DNA of 64,000 nucleotides from UBA10649 sp963793105 (GTDB taxonomy: Bacteria > Actinomycetota > Actinomycetes > S36-B12): assembly GCA_963793105.1 (NCBI GenBank), contig CAWBZB010000003.1, positions 488,213-552,212 of the forward strand. Reading direction: 5' to 3'. Both the position numbers and the translations under genes were made by a program. How positions within the stretch are numbered: the first letter of the stretch is position 1; the number at the start of each line of letters is the position of its first letter. The notes beneath the pieces are model-generated. The model was not told where the DNA came from. It saw nothing but the letters and a program-made list of their open reading frames with translations, and ran no database searches. Of the stretch, positions 19,319 to 29,482 are shown piece by piece.

Positions 19319-20847
19319 CGCTGGAACATCCCCAGCATGCGGCGGGTGACCGAGAAGCCACCGAAGATGTTGATGCTCGCCAGCAGGGTGGCGATGAAGG
19401 CCAGCACTGTGACGACCGTGTCACCTCTGCCGATCTGCAGCAGCGCCCCGACGATGATGATGCCGGAGATCGCGTTCGTGATGGACATCAAGGGCGTGTG
19501 CAGGGCGTGATGCACATGCCCGATGACGTAGTACCCGATCACGATCGCCAGCACGAAGACCGTGATGTTGGCGGTGAGTTCAGGCGGTGCGGCCGCGGTG
19601 ATGAGGAAGAGCAGGACGGCGCCGATCGCCGTGATCGCGTACTTGCGGCCGGGAGGCGTCCCCTTCTTCTTCGGCTCCTTGACTGCGACGGGAGCCGGCT
19701 TGGCAGCCGCTGGCGCCGCGGAGACCTGCACCGCCGGTGGCGGCCACGTCTTCTCGCGGTGGCGCGCCACCGTCATCGAGCGCTGGACGACGTCCTCCCA
19801 GTCCATGACGAGCACGCCGTCCTTGCCCGGCGTCATGAGCTTCATGAGGTTGACCAGGTTCGTGGAGTAGAGCTGAGATGCCTGCGCCGGCAGCCGGCCC
19901 GCCAGGTCGGTGTATCCGATGATGGTGACGTCGTTGTCCGTGACCACGACCTCACCCGGCCGCGACCCCTCGACGTTGCCGCCGTTCGCTGCGGCCATGT
20001 CCACGATGACCGACCCGGCCTTCATGGAGCGGACCATGTCGGCCGTGAGCAGTCGGGGCGCCGGCCGGCCGGGAATGAGTGCGGTCGTGATGACGATGTC
20101 CACGTCCTTGGCCTGCTCCGCGTACATCTGGACCTCGCGGGCCTTGTAGTCCTCGCCCATCTCCTTGGCGTACCCCGTCGTGCTGACCTCGACCTCGGGA
20201 GACTCGATGGCCAAGTACTCCCCGCCCAGCGACTTCACCTGATCGGCCACCTCCGGCCGCGGGTCGGTGGCCCGCACGATCGCCCCCAGGGAACTGGCAG
20301 TGCCGATTGCGGCCAGGCCCGCCACCCCCACTCCCGCCACGAGGACCTTCGCCGGCGGCACCTTGCCCGCGGCCGTCACCTGCCCGGTGAAGAAGCGGCC
20401 GAAGACGTTGGCCGCCTCGATCACCGCCCGGTAGCCGGCGATGTTGGCCATGGAGCTCAGGACGTCCAGCGACTGCGCCCGGGAGATTCGCGGAACGGCG
20501 TCCATCGCCATCGCCGTCACGTCACGAGCGGCCAGTTTGTCCACGAGGTCGGGGGAAAGCGCGGGACTCATCAGGCTGATCACGGTGGCGCCGTCGCTCA
20601 GGAGCGCGATCTCCTCGTCGGACGGGGGATTGACGTGGAAGACGATCTCCGCGCCCCAGGTCTCGACCGCCGATCCGACCCGCGCACCTGCCGACCGGTA
20701 GGCATCGTCGGCGAACGCGGATGCCGCGCCCGCACCCGATTCCACCATGACGTCGTAGCCGAGGCCGATCAACTGCTCGACGCTCTTCGGCGTCGCGGCC
20801 ACCCGCGTCTCGCCGCGCTGGGACTCGCGAGGGACTCCGATGAGCAA
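19315..20847 (-). CDS. pntA: NAD(P) transhydrogenase subunit alpha
   Basis: NAD(H)-binding subunit that, with PntB, couples hydride transfer from NADH to NADP+ with proton entry. The 510-residue form is undivided: alanine-dehydrogenase-like domain I (LIGVPRESQRGETRVAATP; RATDPRPEVADQVKSLGGEYL), a Pro/Ala-rich linker (about 370-400), then the membrane region ending with FGGFSVTRRMLGMF. A TTG at 20847 is the likely start because GGAGG sits 5 nt upstream and it coincides with the family's N-terminus. It is divergent from the ATP-grasp gene across about 220 bp. Confidence 0.93.
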
Positions 20848-21067
20848 GGCAACCTCCAACTGTGGGTTCTCCACGTGTGGCGAGGCGGCATCCACCGCGG
20901 AACACGGATCTGCGCCTCGCGTCGGTCAGCCTAGGGGGCGGGTCCCCACGGTTGCCTGTCCATAGACTGCCTCCGCGACATTCTGGCGCGCAATCGGCCC
21001 GAAACACGTGTCGTCTAACGTGCGGTGCGTCACAGTGTCAGGACAGATCCGCGGAGAGGTGGAGGGC

Positions 21068-22672
21068 ATGTCGGGCAGTGCCGTCGAGGAGGCCCCCGTG
21101 ACCCCGTTCGACGAGATGCTGCTGCCGGACGGCCGCCCCCGCCCCGTCCATGCGGACATGTTCGAGACCCTGACGTCGCTCGGGTCTGAAGGCCTCTCCG
21201 AGCGCGCCCGGCAGCGGGATGCCTACCTCGACAGACACGGCATCACCTTCACCCTGGGCGAGCGTGAGCGCCCACTGCCCATGGACCTCGTGCCGCGCCT
21301 GCTGACGGGCGAGGAGTGGGCGCATATCGAGGCAGGGGTGATCCAGCGCCTGCACGCATTGGAGGCCTTCCTCTCCGACGTCTACGGCCCCGGCGACGTC
21401 CTCAGCGCCGGCATCATTCCTCGCAGCCTCGTCACCACGTCGACCCACTTCCACCGGCAGGCCTGGGGCATCCAGACGCCCAACCAGGTGCGCATCCACG
21501 TGTCGGGGATCGACCTCATCCGCGACGAGGCCGGCGAGTTCCGGGTCCTGGAGGACAACCTCCGCAATCCGTCGGGGGTCTCGTATGTGATCGAGAATCG
21601 ACGGACCCTCGCGCACGTTCTGCCGGAGGTCTTCACGCATCACCGCGTGCGCTCCGTCAACGAGTACCCGGAGCGACTGCTCGAGGCGCTCCTTGCTGCG
21701 GCGCCTCGAGAGGTCCGTGACCCGAGCGTCGTGGTGCTGACGCCCGGAGTGCACAACTCCGCGCACTACGAGCACGCGTTCCTCGCTCGGCACATGGGTG
21801 TCGAGCTCGTCGAGGGCCGCGATCTCTACTGCCGTGACAACAACGTGTGGATGCGCACGACCTCCGGGCCCGAGCCGGTCCACGTGATCTACCGACGGAT
21901 CGACGACGACTTCCTGGACCCCGTTCACCTTCGGCCCGACAGCGTTCTCGGCATCCCGGGGATCGTGAATGCCGCGCGGGCCGGACGAGTCACCATCGCC
22001 AACGCGATCGGCAACGGAGTGGCCGACGACAAGGCCGTGTACCCATACGTCCCCGCACTCATTCGCCACTACCTGGGCCAGGAGCCCATCCTCCCCAACG
22101 TCGACACCTACGACCTGTCCGACCCGGAGCAGCGCGATTGGGTCCTGGCGCGGCTCGACCGCATGGTGGTGAAGCCGAGCGACGGGTCGGGGGGATACGG
22201 GCTGGTGATGGGGCCGTCCGCCTCGGACGAGCAGCTGGCGCAGGCGGCCGCGGACATCCTCGCCCACCCCCGCGGCTGGATCGCCCAGCCGGTCGTCACG
22301 TTCTCCACCTGCCCGACGGTCGTGGAGAACGGCGAGGTCGCGTCCCGCCATGTCGACCTTCGCCCGTTCGCCGTCAATGACGGCAGGAGCGTCTTCGTCC
22401 TTCCCGGCGGGCTCAGCCGGGTGGCCCTGCCCGAAGGCAGCCTGGTAGTCAACTCAAGCCAGGGAGGGGGGTCGAAGGACACCTGGGTCATCGACGACGG
22501 CACCGCAGCCCCCACCTTCGGCCCCATTCGCGACGAGAGGCTCCCACCCGCTCAGCTCGACTACTCCCCTGAGGTGGAGCGGCGGCACAACGCGCCCGCG
22601 GGCCACGACGAGCGCTTGGTCCAGCAGGAGCGTCAGCAGCAGCAGGGCGAAACGGGGCGGGCGACATGCTGA
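21068..22672 (+). CDS. Circularly permuted type 2 ATP-grasp protein
   Basis: A 534-residue member of the COG2308 (DUF404/DUF407) family, predicted amide-bond-forming ATP-grasp ligases. Visible blocks: LPMDLVPRLLTGEEWAHIEAG, DVYGPGDVLSAGIIP, RVLEDNLRNPSGVSYVIENR, HVIYRRIDDDFLDP, NAIGNGVADDKAVYPYVP, and the ATP-binding MVVKPSDGSGGYGLVMG. The ATG at 21068 has GGAGG 5-6 nt upstream. First gene of a three-gene operon with an alpha-E protein and a transglutaminase. It overlaps the alpha-E gene by 7 bp. Confidence 0.92.
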   Translation: MSGSAVEEAPVTPFDEMLLPDGRPRPVHADMFETLTSLGSEGLSERARQRDAYLDRHGITFTLGERERPLPMDLVPRLLTGEEWAHIEAGVIQRLHALEAFLSDVYGPGDVLSAGIIPRSLVTTSTHFHRQAWGIQTPNQVRIHVSGIDLIRDEAGEFRVLEDNLRNPSGVSYVIENRRTLAHVLPEVFTHHRVRSVNEYPERLLEALLAAAPREVRDPSVVVLTPGVHNSAHYEHAFLARHMGVELVEGRDLYCRDNNVWMRTTSGPEPVHVIYRRIDDDFLDPVHLRPDSVLGIPGIVNAARAGRVTIANAIGNGVADDKAVYPYVPALIRHYLGQEPILPNVDTYDLSDPEQRDWVLARLDRMVVKPSDGSGGYGLVMGPSASDEQLAQAAADILAHPRGWIAQPVVTFSTCPTVVENGEVASRHVDLRPFAVNDGRSVFVLPGGLSRVALPEGSLVVNSSQGGGSKDTWVIDDGTAAPTFGPIRDERLPPAQLDYSPEVERRHNAPAGHDERLVQQERQQQQGETGRATC

Positions 22673-23571
22673 GCCGGATCGCGGAATCGTTCTTCTGGCT
22701 CGGGCGCTATGTCGAACGCGCCGAAGCCACGGCCCGGCTCCTGTCCGAGCACCACCAGCTGATGGTCGAGGACCGGTCGGTCCCCGAGGACTATGCCTGC
22801 GCGCTGCTCCTGAAGGCCCTGACGATGCCGACCGACTCGGCCGCGAACGGGCACGACCTGGTGAAGGTGGTCGTCGGGACCGAGCAGGACTCCTCGACGA
22901 TCGCGGGTGCCGTCGCGGCCGCCCGCACGAACGCCCGCGCGGTCCGCGACTCCCTGTCGCAGGACACCTTCGAGGCCCTGAACGCCGCGCATCTGGCGCT
23001 GTCGCGCGGCATGGCCTTCGCGGCCAGCCCGGGCGTCGCACTGCACCGGGTGCTCGAGCGGCTGCTGGTCGTCAACGGCATCGTGGACTGGACCATGCCG
23101 CGCGACGAGTCCTACCAGTTCATGGTGCTGGGGCGTGAGCTCGAGCGGATCGACATGGTGGGCCGGCTCCTCAGCATCCGGCTGGGGGAGATGTGGCCCG
23201 CCTCCGGGCCCGCGGCGGCTCTGCGCTCGGCGGGCGCCCTGTCCCCGTACATGCGCACCGGGCGACCCATCAACTCCATCGAGGTGCGCCGTTTCCTCGT
23301 CCTCGACCCCACCTTCCCCCGCTCGATGCTGTGCTGCGCCTCCGACGCCGAGGAGGCCGTCCGGGCCCTGCAGCGACTCGGCGTGAGCGACAGCGGGCCC
23401 CTGCTGCGCGAGGTCGGCATGCTCCGCTCCGAGCTGGAGTACGCGCGCGTCCCGTCACCGGAGAACGTCGAGCAGTTCATCTCGTACTGCCGGCAGGCGG
23501 CCGTCCGGGCATCCGACGAGGTCAACCGGGCCTTCTTCCGCCAGCACGGCACGGTCGTATGGAGCCATTGA
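22666..23571 (+). CDS. Alpha-E domain protein
   Basis: A 301-residue all-helical protein of the COG2307 family with the signature N-terminus MLSRIAESFFWLGRYVERAEATARLL and the conserved RLEEI/ERIDM-type helices (GRELERIDMVGRLLSIR). No catalytic function is established; it always accompanies the circularly permuted ATP-grasp and is assumed to form a complex with it. Overlaps both neighbours, so translation of the three genes is coupled. Confidence 0.92.
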   Translation: MLSRIAESFFWLGRYVERAEATARLLSEHHQLMVEDRSVPEDYACALLLKALTMPTDSAANGHDLVKVVVGTEQDSSTIAGAVAAARTNARAVRDSLSQDTFEALNAAHLALSRGMAFAASPGVALHRVLERLLVVNGIVDWTMPRDESYQFMVLGRELERIDMVGRLLSIRLGEMWPASGPAAALRSAGALSPYMRTGRPINSIEVRRFLVLDPTFPRSMLCCASDAEEAVRALQRLGVSDSGPLLREVGMLRSELEYARVPSPENVEQFISYCRQAAVRASDEVNRAFFRQHGTVVWSH

Positions 23572-24425
23572 TGACCAGTCCCGGCCGGCGGCTGCACATC
23601 GTCCATCGAACCGGCTTCCGGTATGCGGAGGTGGTCGAGGCGTCGTTCAACGAGGTACGGATGACCCCTCTGACCGAGGACGGCCAGATGCTCCTCAACC
23701 ACTCCCTCGACGTGCGTCCGGCCGCCCCCGTCCAGTCGTACCGCGACTACTGGGGTGCCCTCGTCGAGGCCTTCGACGTCCACGTCCCCCATCGCCTGCT
23801 CGAGATCGTCGCCACCAGCACGGTGGACACGGCGGTCAGCACCCCGCGGACCGCGGGCACGTTCTGGTCGGTGATCCTCGAACCCGCCCACCAGGACAGG
23901 TACTCGGAGTTCCTCGTGCCCACCCTCTACGTCGATGATCCGTCCGTCGACCCGTCGCGGTCGGGCATCGTCGAGGACATGCGCCGCGCCGAGACTCCCT
24001 ACGATGCCGCGGTCCTGGCCGTCGCGGCCGTCCGCGCCCAGATCACGTACACGCCGGGGATCACCGATGTCAGCACCACCGCGGCGCAGGCCTGGGAGTC
24101 CCGGCATGGCGTCTGCCAGGACTTCACCCACACGACGCTGGCGCTGCTGCGCGCCGCCCGCATCCCCGCGCGCTATGTCAGCGGCTACCTCCACACCGAG
24201 GAGTCCACGCCCGGCCAGACCGTCGTCGGGGAGTCACATGCCTGGGTGGAGTACTGGGACGACGGGTGGCGAGCGGTCGACCCGACGAACGACCGCTCGG
24301 TCGGGTCCGCGCATGTGATCGTGGCCCGCGGACGCGACTACGCGGACGTGCCGCCGCTCAACGGGATCTACGCCGGCGGGCAGAGCGAGGCGCTCGGGGT
24401 GACCGTGGAGATCACACAACTCTGA
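23571..24425 (+). CDS. Transglutaminase-like cysteine protease/peptidase
   Basis: A 284-residue COG1305 protein: an N-terminal beta domain (LHIVHRTGFRYAEVVEASFNEVRMTP) followed by the transglutaminase core. The Cys-His-Asp triad is Cys182 (GVCQDFTH), His223 (ESHAWVEYW) and Asp237 (AVDPTN). Such domains usually act as peptidases or amidases. The ATG shares one base with the alpha-E stop. Third gene of the cluster. No signal peptide is seen, so the predicted product of the ligase is likely handled in the cytoplasm. Confidence 0.92.
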   Translation: MTSPGRRLHIVHRTGFRYAEVVEASFNEVRMTPLTEDGQMLLNHSLDVRPAAPVQSYRDYWGALVEAFDVHVPHRLLEIVATSTVDTAVSTPRTAGTFWSVILEPAHQDRYSEFLVPTLYVDDPSVDPSRSGIVEDMRRAETPYDAAVLAVAAVRAQITYTPGITDVSTTAAQAWESRHGVCQDFTHTTLALLRAARIPARYVSGYLHTEESTPGQTVVGESHAWVEYWDDGWRAVDPTNDRSVGSAHVIVARGRDYADVPPLNGIYAGGQSEALGVTVEITQL

Positions 24426-24468
24426 GCCGTGGGTTATCGTCGTTGCATCCCCACGCACTAGGAGTTTC

Positions 24469-25350
24469 ATGTTCGCCCTTCGCGCAGGCATCACGGCTGC
24501 GGCCGCTTCCATCGTCGTCCTCGGAGGGCTCGTGGCGCCCGCACCAGCCGCCGCAGCGGCCGAGGTCGGGTCCTGCTACGCCTACAAGTCGCCCACGCTC
24601 AAGGCAGACTCGTCGACAGCGCCGGTAGTGGACTGCAACGCCCGCCACACGGCGGAGACGTTCTTCGTCGGCACCGTCTCGAACTCCTTCGGTCCGCCCT
24701 CGAAGGCATCCAAGGCGAAGAAACTCGCAGCCGGAGGTCCCTGCACCGTCAGCGCCATGAACGCCTACCTCGGCATGCCCGACCGCAGCCTCCCCAGCCG
24801 ATTCCTCACCGTCGTTCTCTTCCCGACGGACGAAGAGTGGGCCGCGGGCGAGCGCTGGGTGCGGTGCGACGTCGTTCTCCAGGGCGGACTCCAGCTGAAG
24901 GCCTTCACGGGCACGGCATCAGCTCTTGTGGCGGCCACGCCGCAGGGACAGTTCAACTTCTGCACGCCGCGCGAGCCCAATGCGCGGAAGACGGCCGCCT
25001 ACCCGTGCACCAAGCCGAAGAAGAACTGGATCAAGGTCCTGGACAAGGAGCTCGGCGGTCCCGGTTCAAAGTTCCCCGGCACGAGCACGGTCGAGCGGAA
25101 GACCCGCAAGCTCTGCGAGAAGCAGGGCAAGAAGTGGGACGGCAAGGAGAAGTACGCCGGATGGTGGGCGATCTGGCCGACATCGGTCGGATGGAAGGAG
25201 GGCAAGCGGTCGGCCCAGTGCTTCGTCCCGTATGGCCAGTACCTGAAGGAGGTCGCGCTGCAGTCCCGGCCGGCGCCTGCCCCGGCGCCTGCGCCAGCGC
25301 CGGAGCCCACGGCGCCGGTAGAGCCACCCACCGACGCACCGGTGGCCTGA
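24469..25350 (+). CDS. Secreted septum-formation family (Septum_form) protein
   Basis: A 293-residue exported protein with a signal peptide (about residues 1-32, ending APAAAAA). It has Cys-containing Septum_form-type segments: GSCYAYKSP, VVDCNARHTAETFFVG, GERWVRCDVV and a second cysteine pair region (FCTPRE, YPCTKPKK, KLCEKQG, QCFVPYG). A Pro/Ala-rich tail (PAPAPAPAPEPTAP) may span or contact the wall. The family is named for a mycobacterial cell-division link; no enzymatic activity is known. Probably monocistronic, 43 bp after the transglutaminase. Confidence 0.75.
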   Translation: MFALRAGITAAAASIVVLGGLVAPAPAAAAAEVGSCYAYKSPTLKADSSTAPVVDCNARHTAETFFVGTVSNSFGPPSKASKAKKLAAGGPCTVSAMNAYLGMPDRSLPSRFLTVVLFPTDEEWAAGERWVRCDVVLQGGLQLKAFTGTASALVAATPQGQFNFCTPREPNARKTAAYPCTKPKKNWIKVLDKELGGPGSKFPGTSTVERKTRKLCEKQGKKWDGKEKYAGWWAIWPTSVGWKEGKRSAQCFVPYGQYLKEVALQSRPAPAPAPAPAPEPTAPVEPPTDAPVA

Positions 25351-25373
25351 CGGCCGGTCTACCGGGGCCGGCG

Positions 25374-26612
25374 TCAGTCGATGACCGTGCGGCGCGGGCC
25401 GACACCCCACGCCACGTAGTTCCAGAACCAGTCAGCGATGACGCTCACCCGATGACGTCCGCCGGCGAGGTAGAAGATGTGCAGCCCGAGCCACGACAGC
25501 CAGGCAGGCGTGCCGTGGAGCTTCATGCCGCTCGGCAGCTCGACCACGGCGCGCCGACGCCCGATCGTCGCCATCTGCCCCTTGTCCTTGTAGACGAAGG
25601 GTGACAGCGCCTCATTCCTCGTACGTCGGGCGATGGCGTCCCCCACATACCTGCCCATCTGCATGGCCACCGAGGCCACCATCGGCAGCGGCTTGCCGTC
25701 CGGGCCGGGACAATGCGCGATATCGCCGATGACCCAGACGTCGGGCGACAGTTGCAGCGTGGGGGACACCTCGAGCCGATTGGCGCGGTCCGTCACACCG
25801 AGGCCACTCCACTCGGCCGGCGCTGCGACGCCGGCGGCCCAGACGATCGTGCCGGCGGGCAGCACGTCGCCCGACGTGAGGTGGACGTCCGACGGGTACA
25901 TGCGATCGACGGCGCTGGCCACCCGCACGCTCACTCCGAGCTCCTCCAACTCCGCCGCTGCGTGCGCGCTCGACTTCTCCGAGAAGGTGGGAAGCAGGCG
26001 AGGACCGGCCTCGACCAGGGTCACCGACGCCAGTTCGTAGATCTCCGGGTACTCGTGCCGCATCGCTCGTTGCAGCTCCGCCACCGCCCCGGACACCTCG
26101 ACTCCCGTCGGTCCGCCCCCGACCACGACGACACGCAGCGCGTCCTTCGGCAGGCGCCCGAGTTCTACATCCTCGTACGTCTGCAGGAGGCTCTGCTTGA
26201 TGGCGCGGGCCTCCTGGATGGTCTTCATCTGCAGGGCGTTCTCGCGGACCCCGGGGATTCCGAAGGTCGTGCCCGTACTGCCGACCGCGAGCACCAGTTC
26301 GTCCCACGCGATCACGTGTCCGTCGGCCAGCCGCACGGTCTTCGCCTCCGTGTTGATGCGGACGACGTCGCCGCGCCTGAAGGTGACCCCCGGCACGGCC
26401 GCGCGCACCGGGTAGGCGATGTCGTCCTCCGGCAGGCCGCCGGTGGCCACCTGGTACAGCAGCGGGGAGAAGACCTGGTATGGATTCCGGTCGACCACGG
26501 TCACGTCGCATACGTCCTGACGCGCCAGTACGCGGGCGCAGGCGAGTCCGCCGAAGCCCGCGCCAACAATGACGATCCGTCGTCGGGGAACTGCTGCCAC
26601 GTCATCCACCAC
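25374..26612 (-). CDS. ndh: Type II NADH:quinone dehydrogenase (NDH-2)
   Basis: A 412-residue FAD enzyme that oxidises NADH and reduces menaquinone without proton pumping. FAD-binding GAGFGGLACARVLA lies near the N-terminus, the NADH-binding GGGPTGVEVSGAVAEL at about 170-185, and VWVIGDIAHCPGPDGKPLP marks the second FAD contact. The C-terminal amphipathic part (LSWLGLHIFYLAGG) anchors it to the membrane. Starts at GTG, 3 bp after the upstream aldo/keto reductase stop, so both are one transcript. Confidence 0.92.
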   Translation of the reverse strand: MVDDVAAVPRRRIVIVGAGFGGLACARVLARQDVCDVTVVDRNPYQVFSPLLYQVATGGLPEDDIAYPVRAAVPGVTFRRGDVVRINTEAKTVRLADGHVIAWDELVLAVGSTGTTFGIPGVRENALQMKTIQEARAIKQSLLQTYEDVELGRLPKDALRVVVVGGGPTGVEVSGAVAELQRAMRHEYPEIYELASVTLVEAGPRLLPTFSEKSSAHAAAELEELGVSVRVASAVDRMYPSDVHLTSGDVLPAGTIVWAAGVAAPAEWSGLGVTDRANRLEVSPTLQLSPDVWVIGDIAHCPGPDGKPLPMVASVAMQMGRYVGDAIARRTRNEALSPFVYKDKGQMATIGRRRAVVELPSGMKLHGTPAWLSWLGLHIFYLAGGRHRVSVIADWFWNYVAWGVGPRRTVID

Positions 26613-26615
26613 CGG

Positions 26616-27557
26616 TCAGCGAAGCGGGCTTCGCGGCTGGTCCTCCGGATACATCGACTCGTCGGCCGACCTCGTGCCGTCGAGGCGGCGGCGCTGCTCC
26701 TCGCTCAACCGGAGCCCGGCGGACCTGACGATGGAATCGACGGTCGCGGGTCTGGTCGCTCCCGGGATGGGGATCACGATGGGAGTCAGGCCCAGCAGCC
26801 AGGCGAGCACCGTCTCCTGGGCTGATGCCTCGAGCTCGTCACCGACGGCGGCGAACTCGGCATAGTGCGAGCCGACCTCGTGCGCCTGCCCTGCTCCGCC
26901 GAGCGGCGACCACGGGAGGAACGCGATGCCCAGCTCCGTGCAGCGGTCCAGGACGTCTGCGTCTCCGCGGTAGCGCGGCGAGAACTCGTTCTGAACGGAC
27001 ACGACGCCGCCCTCCGTCGGACCTCCGACGACCTCGAGGGCGACCTCCAGTTCCGCCAGGTTCACGTTCGAGAGCCCCAGCCGCCTGACCAGTCCTGCAT
27101 CCACCAGCGAGGCAAGGGTGCGCATCTGGTCCGCATACGCAAGATCTGGGTCATGCCGGTGGTGCTGGTACAGGTCGATCGAATCCACGTCCAGTCGGGC
27201 GAGGCTGGCCTCGCACGCCCGACGCAGACCGTCGTCACTGGAGTCCCGCCCCCACGACTCCCCCGGCCCGCGCACGATCCCGCCCTTCGTGGTGACCAGC
27301 ACGAGGTCCAGATCGGCGGGCCCGGAGTAGGAGCGCAGGGCCTCACCGATCAGCATCTCGTTGTGTCCGACGGTGTCCCACGATGGTGCGTAGATGTCGG
27401 ACGTGTCCAGCAGCGTGATGCCCGCGTCCAGGGCCTGATGGATCGTGGCCAGGGCGCGATCCCGGTCATCGAGCATGCCCTCGAAGGACAGCGGCATGCA
27501 GCCCAGACCCACGGCCGAGACGGACAGGTCACCGATGGTCCGGGTCGGCAGGGTCAT
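26616..27557 (-). CDS. Aldo/keto reductase
   Basis: A 313-residue NADPH-dependent oxidoreductase of the AKR superfamily, a cytoplasmic TIM barrel. It has the catalytic Asp/Tyr region LLDTSDIYAPS, a lysine in LVTTKGG, the His of LYQHHRHDPD, and the cofactor-binding end ITPIPGATRP-like (IVIPIPGATRP). Substrate unknown. It is followed immediately by ndh. Confidence 0.9.
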   Translation of the reverse strand: MTLPTRTIGDLSVSAVGLGCMPLSFEGMLDDRDRALATIHQALDAGITLLDTSDIYAPSWDTVGHNEMLIGEALRSYSGPADLDLVLVTTKGGIVRGPGESWGRDSSDDGLRRACEASLARLDVDSIDLYQHHRHDPDLAYADQMRTLASLVDAGLVRRLGLSNVNLAELEVALEVVGGPTEGGVVSVQNEFSPRYRGDADVLDRCTELGIAFLPWSPLGGAGQAHEVGSHYAEFAAVGDELEASAQETVLAWLLGLTPIVIPIPGATRPATVDSIVRSAGLRLSEEQRRRLDGTRSADESMYPEDQPRSPLR

Positions 27558-27606
27558 TCCGGGATCCTAGTGAGACGACGCACCGACGGGATGGGACCGC
27601 GCATCG

Positions 27607-29376
27607 CTAGGTGACCAGGTCCAGCCACTGGTCCTCAAGCGCGGCGCGCTCCCTCTCGGCCTCCCGCAGCTCCTCGTGCAGCGCAGTGACCATCTCGAAG
27701 TCGGTGGCATGGGTAGCGAGCCGGTCGTGAAGTCTCACCTCCGTCGCCTTCAGCTTCTCGATCTGCCGCTCCAGTCGTGCCATCGCCTTCTGCGCGTCTC
27801 GATCCCGCGCCGAGACCGATTGCCCCGTCGTCGCCAGGGTGGCCGGCATCGCGGCTGGTGCCTGCAACTCGCGCCGGCGGATGAGGTACTCCTCCACCCC
27901 CCCGGTGAGCGGCCGCGCGGAGCCGTCGCCCAGAAGCGCGACGAAGTCGTCGCACACGCGCTCGAGGAAGTAGCGGTCATGCGACACGATCACCAGGGTC
28001 CCGGCGAAACCATCGAGGAGGTCCTCGAGGGCGCCCAGCGTCTCCACATCGAAATCGTTCGTCGGCTCGTCGAGGACCAGGAGATTGGGCGCACCCATGA
28101 GCAGCCTGGTGAGCTGCAGCCGCCGTCGCTCGCCGCCGGACAGGTCGCCCACCGGCGTCCACTGACCGTCGGCGTCGAAGCCGAGCCGCTCGCACAACTG
28201 CGACGCGGTGAGCTCACGGCCCTTGCCCAGGTCGACCCGCTGCGCGACGTGTTCCACCGACTCCAGTACCCGCCAGGTCGGATCGAGCTCCTCCAGATGC
28301 TGCGAGAGGTAGGCCGGCTTGACGGTCACGCCCGTGACGACGCGTCCCTGCGTCGGCCGGACCTCGCCGAGGATCATGCGCATCAGCGATGTCTTCCCTG
28401 CCCCGTTCGGCCCCAGGATCCCGATGCGCTGCCCCGGCCCGATGTTCCACGTCAGGTGGTCGAAGAGGCGCTTTGTCCCCATCGTCAGGGACGTGTCATG
28501 CAGTTCCACCACCGTCTTGCCCAGGCGCGCGTCGGCGAAGGACAGGAGTTCGACGGAGTCCCGAGGGGGCGGCTCGCTGCCGATGAGCGCGTTCGCGGCG
28601 TCGATCCGGAACTTCGGCTTGGACGTGCGGGCGGGGGGTCCGCGGCGCAACCAGGCGAGTTCCTTGCGCAGGAGGTTGTTGCGTCGGGCTTCCGCGGCGG
28701 CCCCCTGCCGGATCCGCTCGGCCTTGGCGAGGATGTATGCCGAGTAGCCGCCTTCGTACTCCTCGACGCGGCCGCCCACGACCTCCCACGTTCGGTCGCA
28801 CACCTCATCGAGAAACCACCGGTCGTGCGTGACCACGATGACCGCCAGTCCCGAGCGTGCCTTCAGGTGCTCCGCGAGCCAGGCCACGATCTCCACGTCG
28901 AGGTGGTTCGTGGGCTCGTCCAGCAGCAGGAGGTCCAGGTCCGAGACCAGCAGCCGGGCCAGCTCGACCCGCCGGCGCTCCCCGCCCGAGAGACCGCCGA
29001 GCCGTCGGTCGAGCAGCTCGGCATCGAACCCGCCCAGCAGACCGTTGAGCACCTCCCGCACCCGGGGCTCTGCCGCCCACTCGTGCGTGGCCTGTTCGCC
29101 GACCACTGTCTGCAGGATCGTCGCCTCCGGGTCGAAGGGCGGGTTCTGCCGCAGCAAGCCGATGTGGGCATCTCCCGTGGCGCTGACCCGGCCCGCGTCG
29201 ACGGGCTCACGCCCCGCCATCACGGCCAGCAGGGTGCTCTTGCCAGCCCCGTTGCGGCCCACGACTCCGATGCGCTCCCCGAGGTTCACGCCCGCCGAGA
29301 CGGAGTCGAGCAGCGGGCGGTCCCCGAATGACTTGCTCACGGACTCGAGGTTGACGAGGTTGCGGACCGGGGGCAC
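27607..29376 (-). CDS. ABC-F family ATPase, Uup-like
   Basis: A 589-residue soluble protein with two ABC ATPase domains: Walker A GRNGAGKST and GPNGAGKTS, and signature LSGGERRR twice. An inter-domain linker (about 240-290) lies between them, and a C-terminal coiled coil (LERQIEKLKATEVRLHDRL) resembles Uup. ABC-F proteins act on the ribosome; the Uup tail binds DNA or RNA. It is not accompanied by a membrane partner. A specific antibiotic-resistance role cannot be claimed. GTG start; divergent from the zinc-ribbon protein. Confidence 0.9.
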   Translation of the reverse strand: MPPVRNLVNLESVSKSFGDRPLLDSVSAGVNLGERIGVVGRNGAGKSTLLAVMAGREPVDAGRVSATGDAHIGLLRQNPPFDPEATILQTVVGEQATHEWAAEPRVREVLNGLLGGFDAELLDRRLGGLSGGERRRVELARLLVSDLDLLLLDEPTNHLDVEIVAWLAEHLKARSGLAVIVVTHDRWFLDEVCDRTWEVVGGRVEEYEGGYSAYILAKAERIRQGAAAEARRNNLLRKELAWLRRGPPARTSKPKFRIDAANALIGSEPPPRDSVELLSFADARLGKTVVELHDTSLTMGTKRLFDHLTWNIGPGQRIGILGPNGAGKTSLMRMILGEVRPTQGRVVTGVTVKPAYLSQHLEELDPTWRVLESVEHVAQRVDLGKGRELTASQLCERLGFDADGQWTPVGDLSGGERRRLQLTRLLMGAPNLLVLDEPTNDFDVETLGALEDLLDGFAGTLVIVSHDRYFLERVCDDFVALLGDGSARPLTGGVEEYLIRRRELQAPAAMPATLATTGQSVSARDRDAQKAMARLERQIEKLKATEVRLHDRLATHATDFEMVTALHEELREAERERAALEDQWLDLVT

Positions 29377-29482
29377 TGCCCCATTGTCGTCGCCCCGCGC
29401 TGCGCGGATTCACCCGCTCTCGGGTCTACCCTGCGAATTGGGGGCAGGGTCGACGGAGCGACAACGGAAGCACGGTGACGAT

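Noticed and set aside
27607..29376. Dedicated antibiotic-resistance ABC-F protein
   Set aside because: The C-terminal coiled coil resembles the housekeeping Uup type, and nothing nearby suggests antibiotic synthesis.
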